Below are positions 47,164 through 57,219 of a stretch of DNA of 64,000 bases, in pieces. A program made the position numbers and the translations under genes. A model generated the notes under the pieces. That model was not told the DNA's origin. It saw nothing but the letters and a program-made list of their open reading frames with translations, and did not search any database. Origin of the DNA: Anomaloglossus baeobatrachus (Eukaryota > Chordata > Amphibia > Anura > Aromobatidae); NCBI RefSeq assembly GCF_048569485.1, contig NC_134357.1, forward strand, positions 229,207,735 through 229,271,734, read 5' to 3'. Position 1 is the first letter of the stretch, and each line of letters starts with the position of its first letter.

Positions 47164-48047
47164 TATCCGTGGATGAATGCCATCTGGCTCAGTGGATTTG
47201 TGAAAGTTTAATTTACTTTGCAGGCGTACTTCTTCCTGTGTTAAATTAGTTATTTCAGGGGGTGACTTTGATTTTTGCCTTGCTGAATGATAACTGGAAC
47301 AGTCAGTTCCTTGGTGATGAAAAGTGCCTGTTTAATATCTCAGACTTTGCTTTGTCCTCTATAATTATTCAGTTATAATCTTTTATGGGGCCGATACCAT
47401 CCTTTTTTTGCCTTTTGGCATTGATGTAATTATAGAGTCCCCTACTACCAACATCCGTCTGACCTTGCTTGCTCTCCGATTTCCATCCTTCCTACAGCAT
47501 TCGTTTTCCCGGTTGCTAGGAGCAATGTCCTGCTGTAGTGATCCTATTCCTGGCCCTGCACCCTCAATATCCAGTCAAACAGGCAGATTTATTAAATTGT
47601 GCCAGGTCAGGACTAGGCTCCCTGACACGTTTCCTTTTACTCCTTCTAACCGTTACCCAGCTACCTACTTCTGGGTTTTTAACTTCCCCACCTCCACCCT
47701 CTTCCATATTTCTGGCCCCAGCCAGAGCATGCTCAGTGACTTCTAAACCCCTGTCCAGGTTCGGAATATTCCTGAGTGTTGCGAGCTGCATATTTATATC
47801 CATTACTTTGGCTTCCAAATATGTAATACGCTGGCATCAAGCACAGACATATTCACCCTCGAACAGCTGTTCAAGGCATGTATACATCTCAAAAGAAGGA
47901 CACTTGGTAGGATTATCCATGGAACACATACTAAATGAGGATAAAACAGTACAGATAAAAATAATGGAACACTGGAAAGGTAAAACCAAACTATGCTGCT
48001 CTTGTGTCAAACTATGATATTGTGTTCAACTATGCTATACACTTACC

Positions 48048-48360
48048 TTGCAGCCACACTTGAATTGCAGTGTCCCCCGCTCAGAAGTCTCGCAATATGT
48101 GACTGGAATTTATAGTTCACTACCAAGCTAGCAAGCAAATACAATGAATCATCTTGCAGCCACACCCGCTCAGAAGCCTCGCAATGTGTGACTGGAATTT
48201 ATAGTTCACTACCAAGCTAGCAAGCAAATACAATGAATCATCTTGCAGCCTCACTTGAATTGCAGTCTCGCAGTGTATGACTGGAATTTATAGTTCACTA
48301 CCCAGCTAGCAAGCAAATACAATGTATCATCTGACACCAAAGCAAACACAATGAGTCACC
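48048..48360 (-). repeat. ~90-105-bp tandem monomers at the LINE 5' end
   Basis: Three full copies start at about 48048, 48153 and 48242, each with 'cttgcagcc', 'gactggaatttatagttcactac' and 'agctagcaagcaaatacaatg'. Further decayed copies reach 48539. They lie upstream of ORF1 in LINE sense and inside the insertion boundary. Confidence 0.8.
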
Positions 48361-48975
48361 TGACACAAATCACAAGACCCCTTTTTTTCTCAGTAACAGA
48401 CAGCACAGATAGACAATACCCTAAACCATGTAAACACCTAAACAGTTATAACAAACTCTGAAATTGTGTTCAACTATGGTATACACTTACCTTGCAGCCA
48501 CACTTAAATTGCAGCCTCACCCACTCAGAAATCTCGCAGTTAATAACTCTGAAACACTTCAAAGGATATCAGTGATTCTGTTTTTTTGTGACATATTGTA
48601 CTTCATGATAGTGGAAAATTTAAGATGTGAAAATATTGGAAATTTGGAGAAAATTTGTAAACTTTCACAGTTTTCAAACTGAATTTTTATGCCCTTAAAT
48701 CAGAGTTATGTCACACAAAATAGTTAATAAATAACATTTACCACATGTCTATTTTACATCAGCACCATTTTTGAGACAAAGTTTTCTTTGTTATAAGTTA
48801 TAAGGGTTAAAAGATTATCAGCAAATTCTACTTTTTCCAACAAAATGTACAAAACCATTTTTTTAGGGACCACATCACATTTGAAATGACTTTGAGAAGT
48901 CAATGTGACAAAAAAATACCCAAAAATTACACCACTCTAAAAATTGCACCCCCCCAATCTGCTTAAAACTACATT

Positions 48976-49684
48976 GAAAATCAAAAAAGGTCCGTGGAGC
49001 CTCTGTTAGGAGTCTCAACACAGAAACCAGCCAGATATCCCTCCGGGAAGGGCCCAGCCAAGGGGTGACTCTTTTTAGGAGACCACCATATTAAGTGGCC
49101 CTTTTAGTCAATATCCAACTTTTTGACAAGTTTAAAGATATGACAAGGGAAATACCAAGGCCAGGTATACATCCACAGACAGCCGTTTCGGGGTATTGCC
49201 CCTCATCAGTGTGGAGTAGGATTCTGGCCGGGTGGGAGCAATGCCTAGTAGACCAACAAAACAAAACAATCACTGATCTCGGGGAGACCAGCCAGAGAAA
49301 ACACTGCCAGCAGCCAGCGAGGGCGCTCAAGACCGTGAAATCCTAGGTGCATTGCCCCCTGGGAAATATGCAAATCAAAAAAGGTCCGTGGAGCCTCTGT
49401 TAGGAGTCTCAACACAGAAACCAGCCAGATATCCCTCCGGGAAGGGCCCAGCCAAGGGGTGACTCTTTTTAGGAGACCACCATAACCACCATATTAAGTG
49501 GCCCTTTTAGATATCTGGCTGGTTTCTGTGTTGAGACTCCTAACAGAGGCTCCACGGACCTTTTTTGATTTGCATATTTCCCAGGGGGCAATGCACCTAG
49601 GATTTCACTGTCTTGAGCGCCCTCGCTGGCTGCTAGCAGTGTTTTCTCTGGCTGGTCTCCATGAGATCAGTGATTGTTTTGTTT
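48976..49684 (-). mobile_element. Non-autonomous hammerhead-ribozyme element (~0.7 kb)
   Basis: It is flanked by AAACTACATT on both sides (48966-48975 and 49685-49694), a 10-bp exact target duplication. Inside, about 120 bp (48982-49105) recurs directly at about 49375-49505, bracketing the hammerhead. The segment 49254-49430 is inverted at 49508-49684, forming a ~177-bp-arm hairpin with a ~77-bp loop. There is no open frame of note. Target duplications of this size plus a hammerhead point to a Penelope-like-driven or retrozyme-like retroelement (inferred). Confidence 0.75.
49161..49227 (-). ncRNA. Type I hammerhead ribozyme, canonical core
   Basis: Minus strand, in order: outer stem I CCAG (49227-49224), TCCACA (49215-49210), C-box CTGATGA (49209-49203), stem II GGGG-CAATA-CCCC (49202-49190), GAAA (49189-49186), a minimal stem III (C-GGCT-G) and GTC ending at 49178, the predicted cleavage site. 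Then TGTGGA (49177-49172) pairs perfectly with TCCACA, and CTGG (49164-49161) pairs with CCAG across an internal loop. All core bases needed for self-cleavage (CUGAUGA, GAAA, UC before the scissile bond) are present. The very short stem III is known for hammerheads of Penelope-like elements and retrozymes. Confidence 0.87.
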
Positions 49685-50371
49685 AAACTACATTAAAAAA
49701 GTATATTAGCACTTCAGAGGCTTCCCAGGAACTAAAGCAATGTGGAAGGAAAAAATGAAAATGTTACTTTTCCCCACAAAAATGTTACTTTAGCCCCAAA
49801 TTTAGCATTTTCATAAGGATAACAGGAGAAAATAGACCATAGAATTTGTTGTTCAATTTCTCCGGAGTACACCAATAACCCCAGTGTTGTGGAAAACTAC
49901 TATTTGGGCACACAGCAGAGCTTCAAAGGAAAGAAAAGCTATTTTATTTTTGGAGCTCAAAATTGTCTGGAATAGATAGTGTATGTCATGTTGCGTTTGC
50001 AGAGCCCCTGATGTGCGTAAACCCCCCACAAGTGATCCAATTTTGTAAACTAGACCCATCAAGGAATTTATCTAGATTTGTGGTTAGCACCTTGAATCCA
50101 CATGTGCTTCATAGAAATTTATAACATTGAGCTGTAAAAATTAAAAAATAAATTTTTACCGCAAAATTGTTGCTTTAACACCAAATTTTTCTTTTCCACA
50201 CAGGTAACAGGAGAAAATGGACAGTACAATTTGCCATACAATTTCTTCTGATACCGCATGTGTAATGGAATCTACTATTTGGTCACATGGCAGGGCTCAG
50301 AAGAAAAGGAGTGCTACTTGAATATAAATAGATAGCATATGCTATGTTGCGTTTGCAGAGCCCCTGATGTA

Positions 50372-51984
50372 TACTACCGTTCAAAAGTTTGGGGTCACCC
50401 AGACTATTTTGTCTTTTCCATGAAAAACATACTTTTATTTATCAAATGAGTTACATAATGGAAAGAATATATAGTCCAGACATTGACGAGGTTAGAAATA
50501 ATGATTTTTACTTGACATAATAATTTTATCCTTCAAACTTTACTTTCGTCACAGAATGCTCCCTTTGCAGCAATTCCAGCTTTGCAGATCTTTGGTATTC
50601 TAGCTGTTAATTTTATGAGGTAATCCGGAGATATTTCATCCCATGCTTCCAGGAGCCCCTCCCACAAGTTGGATTGGCTTGATGGGCACTTTTTGCATAC
50701 CATACAGTCAAGCTTCTCCCACAACAGCTCAATAGGGTTGAGATCTGGTGACTGGGCTGGCCACTCCATTACAGATAGAATACCAGCTGCCTGCTTCTTC
50801 CCTAAATAGTTCATGCATAATTTGGTGTTGTGCTTTGTGTCATTGTCCTGTTGTAGGATGAAATTGGCTCCAATCAAGTGCTGTCCACAGTGTATGGCAT
50901 GGCTTTCTAAAATGGAGTGATAGCCTTCCTTATTCAAAATCCCTTTTACCTTATACAAATCTTCCACTTTATCAGCACCAAAGCAACCGCAGACCATCAC
51001 ATTACCGCCACCATCCTTGACGGATGGCGTCAGGCACTCGGACTGCATTTTTTAGTTGTTCTGCGTCTCACAAATGTTCTTCTGTGTGATCCAAACATCT
51101 CAAACTTAGATTCGTCTCTCCATAACACTTTTTTCCAATTTTCCTCTGTCCAATGTCTGTATTATTTTGCCCATATTAATCTTTTCCTCTTATTAGCCAG
51201 TTTCAGATATGGCTTTATCTTTGCCACTCTGCTCTGAAGGCCAGCATGCCGGAGACGCCTTTTCACTGTAGACGTCGACACTGGCGGTTTGTGGGTACTA
51301 TTTAATGAAGCTGCAAGTTGAGGAACTGCGAGGTGTTGATTTCTCAAATCAGAGACTCTAATGTACTTGTCTTGTTGCTCAGTTGTGCAGTGGGGCCTTC
51401 AACTTCTCTTTTTACTCTGGATAGAGCCTGTTTGTGCTCTCCTCTGAAGGGAGTAGTACACACCGTTGTAGGAAATCTTCTGTTTCTTGGCAATTTCTCA
51501 CATGGAATATCCTTTATTTTTAAGAACAAGAACAGACCGTCTAGTTTCACATGAAAGTTCTCTTTTTCTGGTCATTTTGAGAGTTTAATGGAACCAGCAA
51601 ATGTAATGCTCCAGATTCTCAACTAGCTCAAAGGAAGGTCAGTTTTAAAGCTTCTATAATCAGCAAAATTGTTTTCAGCTGTGCTAACATACTTGCACAA
51701 GGGTTTTCAAGGGATTTCTAAATATCTATTAGCCTTCTAACACAGCAAACAAAATGTACCATTAGAACACTGGAGTGGTGGTTGTTGGAAATGGGCCTCT
51801 ATACACTTATGTACATATTGCATTAAAAAACAGATGTTTGAAGCTAGAATAGTCATTTACCACATTAACAAGGTATAGAGTGTATTTCTGTTTAATTTAA
51901 TGTTAGCTTCATTGAAAAAAAAATGTGCTTTTCTTTCAAAAATAAGGAAATATCTAAGTGACCCTAAACGTTTGAACTGTAGTG
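50372..51984 (-). mobile_element. Tc1/mariner transposon with broken transposase
   Basis: The ends match as inverted repeats: TACTACCGTTCAAAAGTTTG at the left and the complement of CACTACAGTTCAAACGTTTA at the right, each followed by GGGTCAC. TA flanks both sides (50370-50371 and 51985-51986), the Tc1 target. It splits one ~390-bp unit cleanly ('cccctgatg' / 'cgtaaacagtagaaactccc'). Confidence 0.95.
50533..51550 (-). pseudogene. Tc1-like transposase, frameshifted
   Basis: DDE transposase that would bind the inverted repeats and catalyse cut-and-paste movement. Pieces in order: N-terminal segment (51550-51344), the DNA-binding paired-like region (51347-51162: STVKRRLRHAGLQSRVAKIKPYL, LANKRKRLIWAK), then a segment near 51160-51050 that reads WKKVLWRDESKFEMFGSHRR in a different frame (first catalytic Asp), then 51048-50533 with GGGNVMVCGCF, ILQQDNDTKH (second Asp) and SPDLNPIELLWEKLD (Glu). 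All three catalytic residues can be found, but at least two frame changes separate the parts, so no full transposase is made. Confidence 0.92.
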
Positions 51985-54984
51985 TACGTAAACAGTAGAA
52001 ACTCCCCACAAGTGACCGCATTTTGGAAACTAGACCCATCAAGATATATATCTAGATGTGTGGTAAGCACCTTGAAGAAACATTTGCTTCACAGAATTTG
52101 ATAATGTTGAGCCGTGAAAATTAATACATTTTTACCACAAAACTGTTGCTTTAACCAGTAAATTTCTTTCATTTTTGCAATGATAACAATAGAAAATTCA
52201 CTATAATATTTGTTGCCTAAATCTCCTGAGTAGTGGAATACGCCATATGTGATGGATAACTGCTGTTTGGCTGCATGGCAGGGCTCAGAAGGGAAGGAGA
52301 GCTACTTGAATTTTGGAGCGCAAAATTGTCTGGAATAGATAGCAGACACCATGTGGCTTTTGCAGAGCCCATGATGTGCCAAAACAGTTGAACCCCCCAT
52401 AAGTGACCCCATTTAGGAAACTAGAGCTCTTACGGACATTATCTGGATGTGTGGTTTGCACCATGAACGCACAAATGTTCACAGAACTTTATGACTCTGA
52501 GCCATGAAAATGAAAAAAAACTTTTTCACCACAAAAATGTTACTGTGACCACAATTTTTTAATTTTCACAAGGGTAACAGGAGAAAATGGATTGTGAAAT
52601 TTGTTGTACAATTTCTCCTGTGTATACTGATATCCCATGTGTGGGTACACGGCAGGCCTAGGAAGGGAAGGAGCGCTATTTGAATTTTGGAGTGCCCTTT
52701 TGGCTGGAATAGATTGTGGATGTCATGTCACATTTGAAGAGCCTCTGACTTGCCAAAACAGCAGAAATGCCCCACAAGTGAATCCATTCTGGAAACAACA
52801 CCTCTCAAGGAATTAATCTTGGGGTGTAGTGAACAATATTAACCCTCAGGTGACTCACTGAATAAAAAAATTACTATTTTTCTACTAAAATGTTGCTTTG
52901 GCCCCAAAGTTTCCATTTTCAAAAAGGGTAATAGGAATAAACGGAGCATGCAATTTATTACACGATTTCTCCTGAACTTGCCAATACTCCATTTGTGGTC
53001 AAAACTACTTTTGAGGCACAGCAAAAAGCTCTGAAGGGAAGGAACGCCATATTGGAGTTCAGATTTAGTTGTAATGCTTTGAAGTGCTGTCGCGGGCGGG
53101 GAGGGCGCCGCCGCCGCTGCGCTTGCTAACGCTCGGGTCTGGCGCCGCTGCGATGGCTGGTCGGTGGCTCGAGCGGTGGGCCAGATCCGGGGACTCGAGC
53201 GGCGCTCCTCGCCCGTGAGTGAAAGGGGGTAGTTTGGTTTGGGGATTTGGTCCGTGACGCCACCCACGGGTTGTGGTGAGGTTGGGCACCGCTGCTGGTG
53301 ACGGGGATCCCGGGAGCGATGGTAGGGAGCAGCTGGGATGTTGTTTTCCCCCTCCGTGGGTAGGGGTTGGTTGTCCCGGGGCCCGGTGAGGTGACGGGGA
53401 GGCAGGGTTGGGGAGGTGCAGGGTCGCGGGGACAGCGCAGCGCGGTGCCGGATGGCACGGTAGTACTCACTCAGCCACAAATGTACGCAAAGTCTCTGGT
53501 AAACCAAACGGCTGGATGGACGGGTCCCGCAGCCGGCTGCTGTGGCTTCTCCCAGACGGTTGGTGGTGGCTGCCTTTCCCTACACCTGTGCGTATGTTCG
53601 GTCCCGATGGATTCCCACCGGTAACCCGCTCCCCAGCGTGTAGATGCGCCGGAGGAGCCCTTTTGCCCGCAGGCTCTGGCCCTTGGACCTCTAGCTGTGG
53701 CGGTAGCTGTATTTCCTTTTGCTGGTTGGACGGTTGCCTTCAATCGGGTCTTGGCTGTTAGGAAAGCCCTGGGGTTCCGGTCACTGACGGATTCGACCTC
53801 TAATGGCGGCTCCAAGCCTGGTCGGGGTCCGTAGGCCCTGCCTGAGTGTGCTGGCTTCACTTCACTCCCCGGTTCGGTACCGGCAGGCCAGCACCCGACC
53901 CCGGTCCTACGGTTCCGCATCGATCTGCCTCTCCTGCAGACGGCCACCACCGTCTGCCAACCTTGCTCTTAGTGCCCGGGCCACACACCCGGACACGGTC
54001 AGTTTGCTCGACTACCACTTCACTCCTTCCTCCTCCACTTCCCTAACTGATCTGCTCCTGACTTCCTTTTCCCGCCTCCAGGACTGTGAACTCCTCAGTG
54101 GGTGGGGCCAACCGCCTGGCTCCACCTCACCTGGTGTGGACATCAGCCCCTGGAGGGAGGCAACAAGGATTTTGTGTCTGGCTGATGTGCCCGTCTCGGG
54201 GTGGGGGTGTATGTTGTAGTACCTGTGACGACCTGGCTAGTCCAGGGCACCACATTCCCCCTTGGTTTAAATGCAGACCGTCCGCGGGCTGCCCGTCCAC
54301 CACCTGTTTTATTTTTCTATTTAACTGCAAAAACATTAAAACATCAACAGTTTATGCATCTTAAATCTTCCCATACGGGAGGCAGGTCACTTAAACGTTG
54401 CAAAACAAATAGATTTACATTTTTATTAACAACGGATGGACGGCTTCCGCTCTCCCACCCAAGCAACCTGGCCCTGATGCTGCCCCTAAGAAGTGGGCAG
54501 CACCCCTTGACCCCAGTCCAGATCCAGGCTGCCCAAGCGGGAACGGGTGTCTCGCACCCGGCTGTCACTTCAGGGGACCCCACGTCCATGGGGGACCCCT
54601 GATCCCCGGAGGATCGCCACCGGTTGCGGTAGTGGCGGGCCTGGGCCATCTCTTTCCTCCAGGCCCATCCTCCAAATCAGCCTCTCCGGAGGCGGCAACG
54701 GAAACATACCCCCAACCTATTTACAATCCCACAAGTTCGTGGGTGCCCTGCAAGTTCTCAGGCATGTCCATGAAGAGTCCTTCATGCAACGGTAACAAAG
54801 GGTCCCTACGGGGACTACTTGCCGGCAACGGCCGGATCAATCACGGTGTCAATAAGGTAAAACTTCGGTTTGATTACTTTTCATTTACCAGGGTAACGGT
54901 ACTGGTGGTCCCAACGGGGACAACGGTGCAACGGGGAACCGCTGCCTTACTTCAAGTCTACACCGCAGGCCGGAGGAGGGGACT

Positions 54985-55230
54985 GGGCCGGTTCTTGAGC
55001 CTCCTGGCCTCCTCTCAGCTTGGCATCCAGGGCAAACCAGCCCCTCTCTCCACAGTGCCGTGTGTACGTCACCAGATCGCCTGGGAGCAAGTTACAGTCC
55101 GGGTGGCCCTCTGGCAGGTGGGCATTGACATCCCGGCGGGCCACAAACACCCCGGCTTCCAGGCCCGGCTCGAAAATAAATCCATACCCCCTGCGGGGGT
55201 CAAATCTTCACACCTGACCCTCGTATCTTG
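54985..55230 (-). pseudogene. Cold-shock-domain-like region in an LTR element
   Basis: The minus strand reads RRGYGFIFEPGLEAGVFVAR, then RDVNAHLPEGHPDCNLLPGD, then LVTYTRHCGERGWFALDAKL. This matches the pattern of cold-shock domains: RNP1 (K/R-G-Y/F-GFI), RNP2 (VFVxx), L-x-x-GDxVxY and a final GWxAxxxxL. Such domains bind single-stranded nucleic acid. Spacing between blocks fits a ~65-70-residue domain. It is a fossil within a decayed element, so a present-day protein is not claimed. The alternative is chance resemblance, which I consider unlikely given four blocks in order. Confidence 0.65.
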
Positions 55231-56357
55231 GGCCCCGTATCCGGAAGGTGGCTCTGCGGAGGTTCTCCTTCTCCTGGATTGTGCGGGCTATCAACTCAGC
55301 CTTCCGCTTCTCCCTCTCCGTGATTTCCCGGCCCAGCAGGCTCGGCTCCCTGTCCCAATAAGGGGCGTTTGGCTGCCCCTGCGCGCAGGTCGGGCCCCGC
55401 AGGACTTCCCCCACACTGCCCACTACTGGCGTCCACTGTGGAAGGTCCCGCAGTGTCATGGCCTGGGGTGCTGCCTCACAGCGGCGACTCGGCGCAGCCT
55501 CAGCCGAGGCGGGGGATATGGGTACAGGGGCCCTCACCTGCTGAGCCTCCACCTCCTCCTGGACGGAACGGATCACTGGAGCCGGAACGGTGCAGGGTGC
55601 GGTCACTTCCGATGCCGCCGGTGCGTCTTTGCAGACTGACGCTGCCCTCGGGAGCTTCCACGGAAGCGGTACGGGTCGTCTGCGGACTTCGTCTGCAGGC
55701 TGGTCCGCTCGGGCGGACTGGCAGGGTTCCGCTAACCGGTTGTAGGGGTAGCGGGCCTAGTGGCGGGGCGGCAGCAGCCAACACGGGTAGCGGGGGAGGC
55801 AGCAGGGTGAGCGGGCGCAGACCGGGCCCCTCAGTCGCGACGACCGATCCTGTAGGAATACAGGGGCGTGGGTCGCTTACCCGCTCCTCCAAGACTTCCT
55901 CCACCTCGCGTCTCCGTATGGCCGCCACCACGTCCGCCATGTCGGCCTCCCACTCCTCCAGGAGGAGCTGCACTCGCACCTGCAGACGGCTGCTCAGTTG
56001 GACGGTCCGGACCTCCACCCACGCTGCGGTGCTGGGCGCGGGCTCGGGGACTGCGGGGTTACTGGACGGACGGTACATGCTGGCAGGGGTATCTTCCAGG
56101 AACCAAATGGCGGCAGAGTCCTGTCGTCCTTGCCTTTATGGCTTCGGTTTACATTCGGCCGGACGCCATCCGTCCCCCTTGGTCTTTTCTCAGCACCTCC
56201 TCTTAAGGGGCGGGGCTTCGGCTTTCGCGCCTCCACTGCTCGAGAAGATGCTCGAGCGGGAAAATCTTCGCGCCCAACATGGCGGATTCTGAAATTTTTC
56301 GGCCGGACACCGTCGGCGGGACACAAGGCGCACTTCTACCAGCCGGCAGAACGGTAA

Positions 56358-56376
56358 GATCCTGTTCGTCACGCCA
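56358..56376 (-). other. Primer binding site of the non-autonomous LTR element
   Basis: The minus strand reads TGGCGTGACGAACAGGATC, one base different from the site of the gag-pol element at 13483-13501. Confidence 0.75.
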
Positions 56377-57219
56377 AGTTGTCGCGGGCGGGGAGGGAGC
56401 TGCCGCCGCTGCGCTCGCTAACGCTCGGGTCCGGTGCTGCTGCGATGGCTGCTCGGTGGCTCGAGCGGTGGGCCGGATCCGGGGACTCGAGCGCCGCTCC
56501 TCGCCCGTGAGTGAAAGGGGGTAATTTGCTTTGGGGATTTGGTCCGTGACGCCACCCACGGGTTGTGGTGAGGCCACACACCCGGACACGGTCAGTTTGC
56601 TCCTCGACTACCACTTCACTCCTTCCTCCTCCACTTCCCTAACTGATCTGCTCCTGACTTCCTTTTCCCGCCTCCAGGACTGTGAACTCCTCAGTGGGTG
56701 GGGCCAACCGCCTGGCTCCACCCCACCTGGTGTGGACATCAGCCCCTGGAGGGAGGCAACAAGGATTTTGTGTCTGGCTGATGTGCCTGTCTCGGGGTGG
56801 GGGTGTATGTTGTAGTACCTGTGACGACCTGGCTAGTCCAGGGCGCCACAGTGATATCACATTGGCAGAGCACCTGAAATGCCAAACCCCCCATAAGTGA
56901 CCCCATTTTATAAAGAGAACCCCTCAGTGAATTCATCTAGGAGTGCAGTGAGCATATTGACAACACGGGCATCCCACATAATTGTGTGTCATTGGGCAGT
57001 AAAGGAAGCTCAGGAAAATGTTAAAGCATAAAAAATCAGAACTCGTATTGCCTTTACTTGCTAAGCATTTCTTCAGACAGATATAGCCCTTTCACGGGTT
57101 TGAAAATTATTACCTATTCATTTTATGGTATAGGGAATAACTTAATGACCGCTTAGACCCCCAGTGATAAAAACCGGGAAGGCTCTTTGATTACGCGATC
57201 ATGTGCAAAGCCACTCTGG

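Larger units (their letters stand above)
46241..48539 (-). mobile_element. CR1-type LINE, internally deleted
   Basis: It interrupts the ~390-bp-unit repeat: 'ccagtaacacttta' before it and 'ttaataactctgaaacacttcaaagg' after it are continuous in copy 2 near 58500-58545. Minus strand, in order: tandem monomers (48048-48539), an ORF1-like fragment (47818-47564; LDRGLEVTEHALAGARNMEEG, GSWVTVRRSKRKRVREP), an RT fragment (47163-46912; LVPQDWRMADVVPIFKK, DPGNYRPVSLTSVVCKVFEGILRD) and a 3' tail ending CAACCTATGTAACTATG. The apurinic endonuclease region expected between ORF1 and RT, and the RT YxDD part, were not recognised, so it is a dead, rearranged copy. Confidence 0.82.
53088..56850 (-). mobile_element. 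Non-autonomous Ty3/gypsy-type LTR element with a cold-shock-like region, fossil
   Basis: 3' LTR 53088-54254, polypurine tract (AAGGGGGAA, minus strand, 54255-54263), internal region, primer site 56358-56376 and a shortened 5' LTR 56380-56850. Flanks GTGC and GTGA suggest a 4-bp target duplication with one difference. The internal ~2.1 kb has no gag capsid, protease, RT or integrase. It encodes a Pro/Ala-rich region with EERVSDPRPCIPTGSV, a basic helix-like segment (LLGREITEREKRKAELIARTI) and a cold-shock-domain-like stretch. It looks structurally complete at its ends but broken in its coding part at several points. The unequal LTR lengths reflect an internal loss in the 5' LTR. Confidence 0.8.
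46172..57200. repeat. Repeat built of ~390-bp units, copy 1, multiply invaded
   Basis: It starts 'ccctttcaccccgagtgttttcacc', the same 5' sequence as copy 2 at 58440. Units contain 'aagtgaccccattttggaaactagacccctca', 'tcacagaagtttataac', 'aacaggagaaaatgg' and 'ttttggagcgcaaaattgtctggaat'. Unit landmarks occur near 50025, 52010, 52405 and 52785. Interruptions: a CR1 LINE (46241-48539), a hammerhead element (48976-49684), a Tc1 element (50372-51984) and an LTR element (53088-56850). No coding content of its own. Confidence 0.8.
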
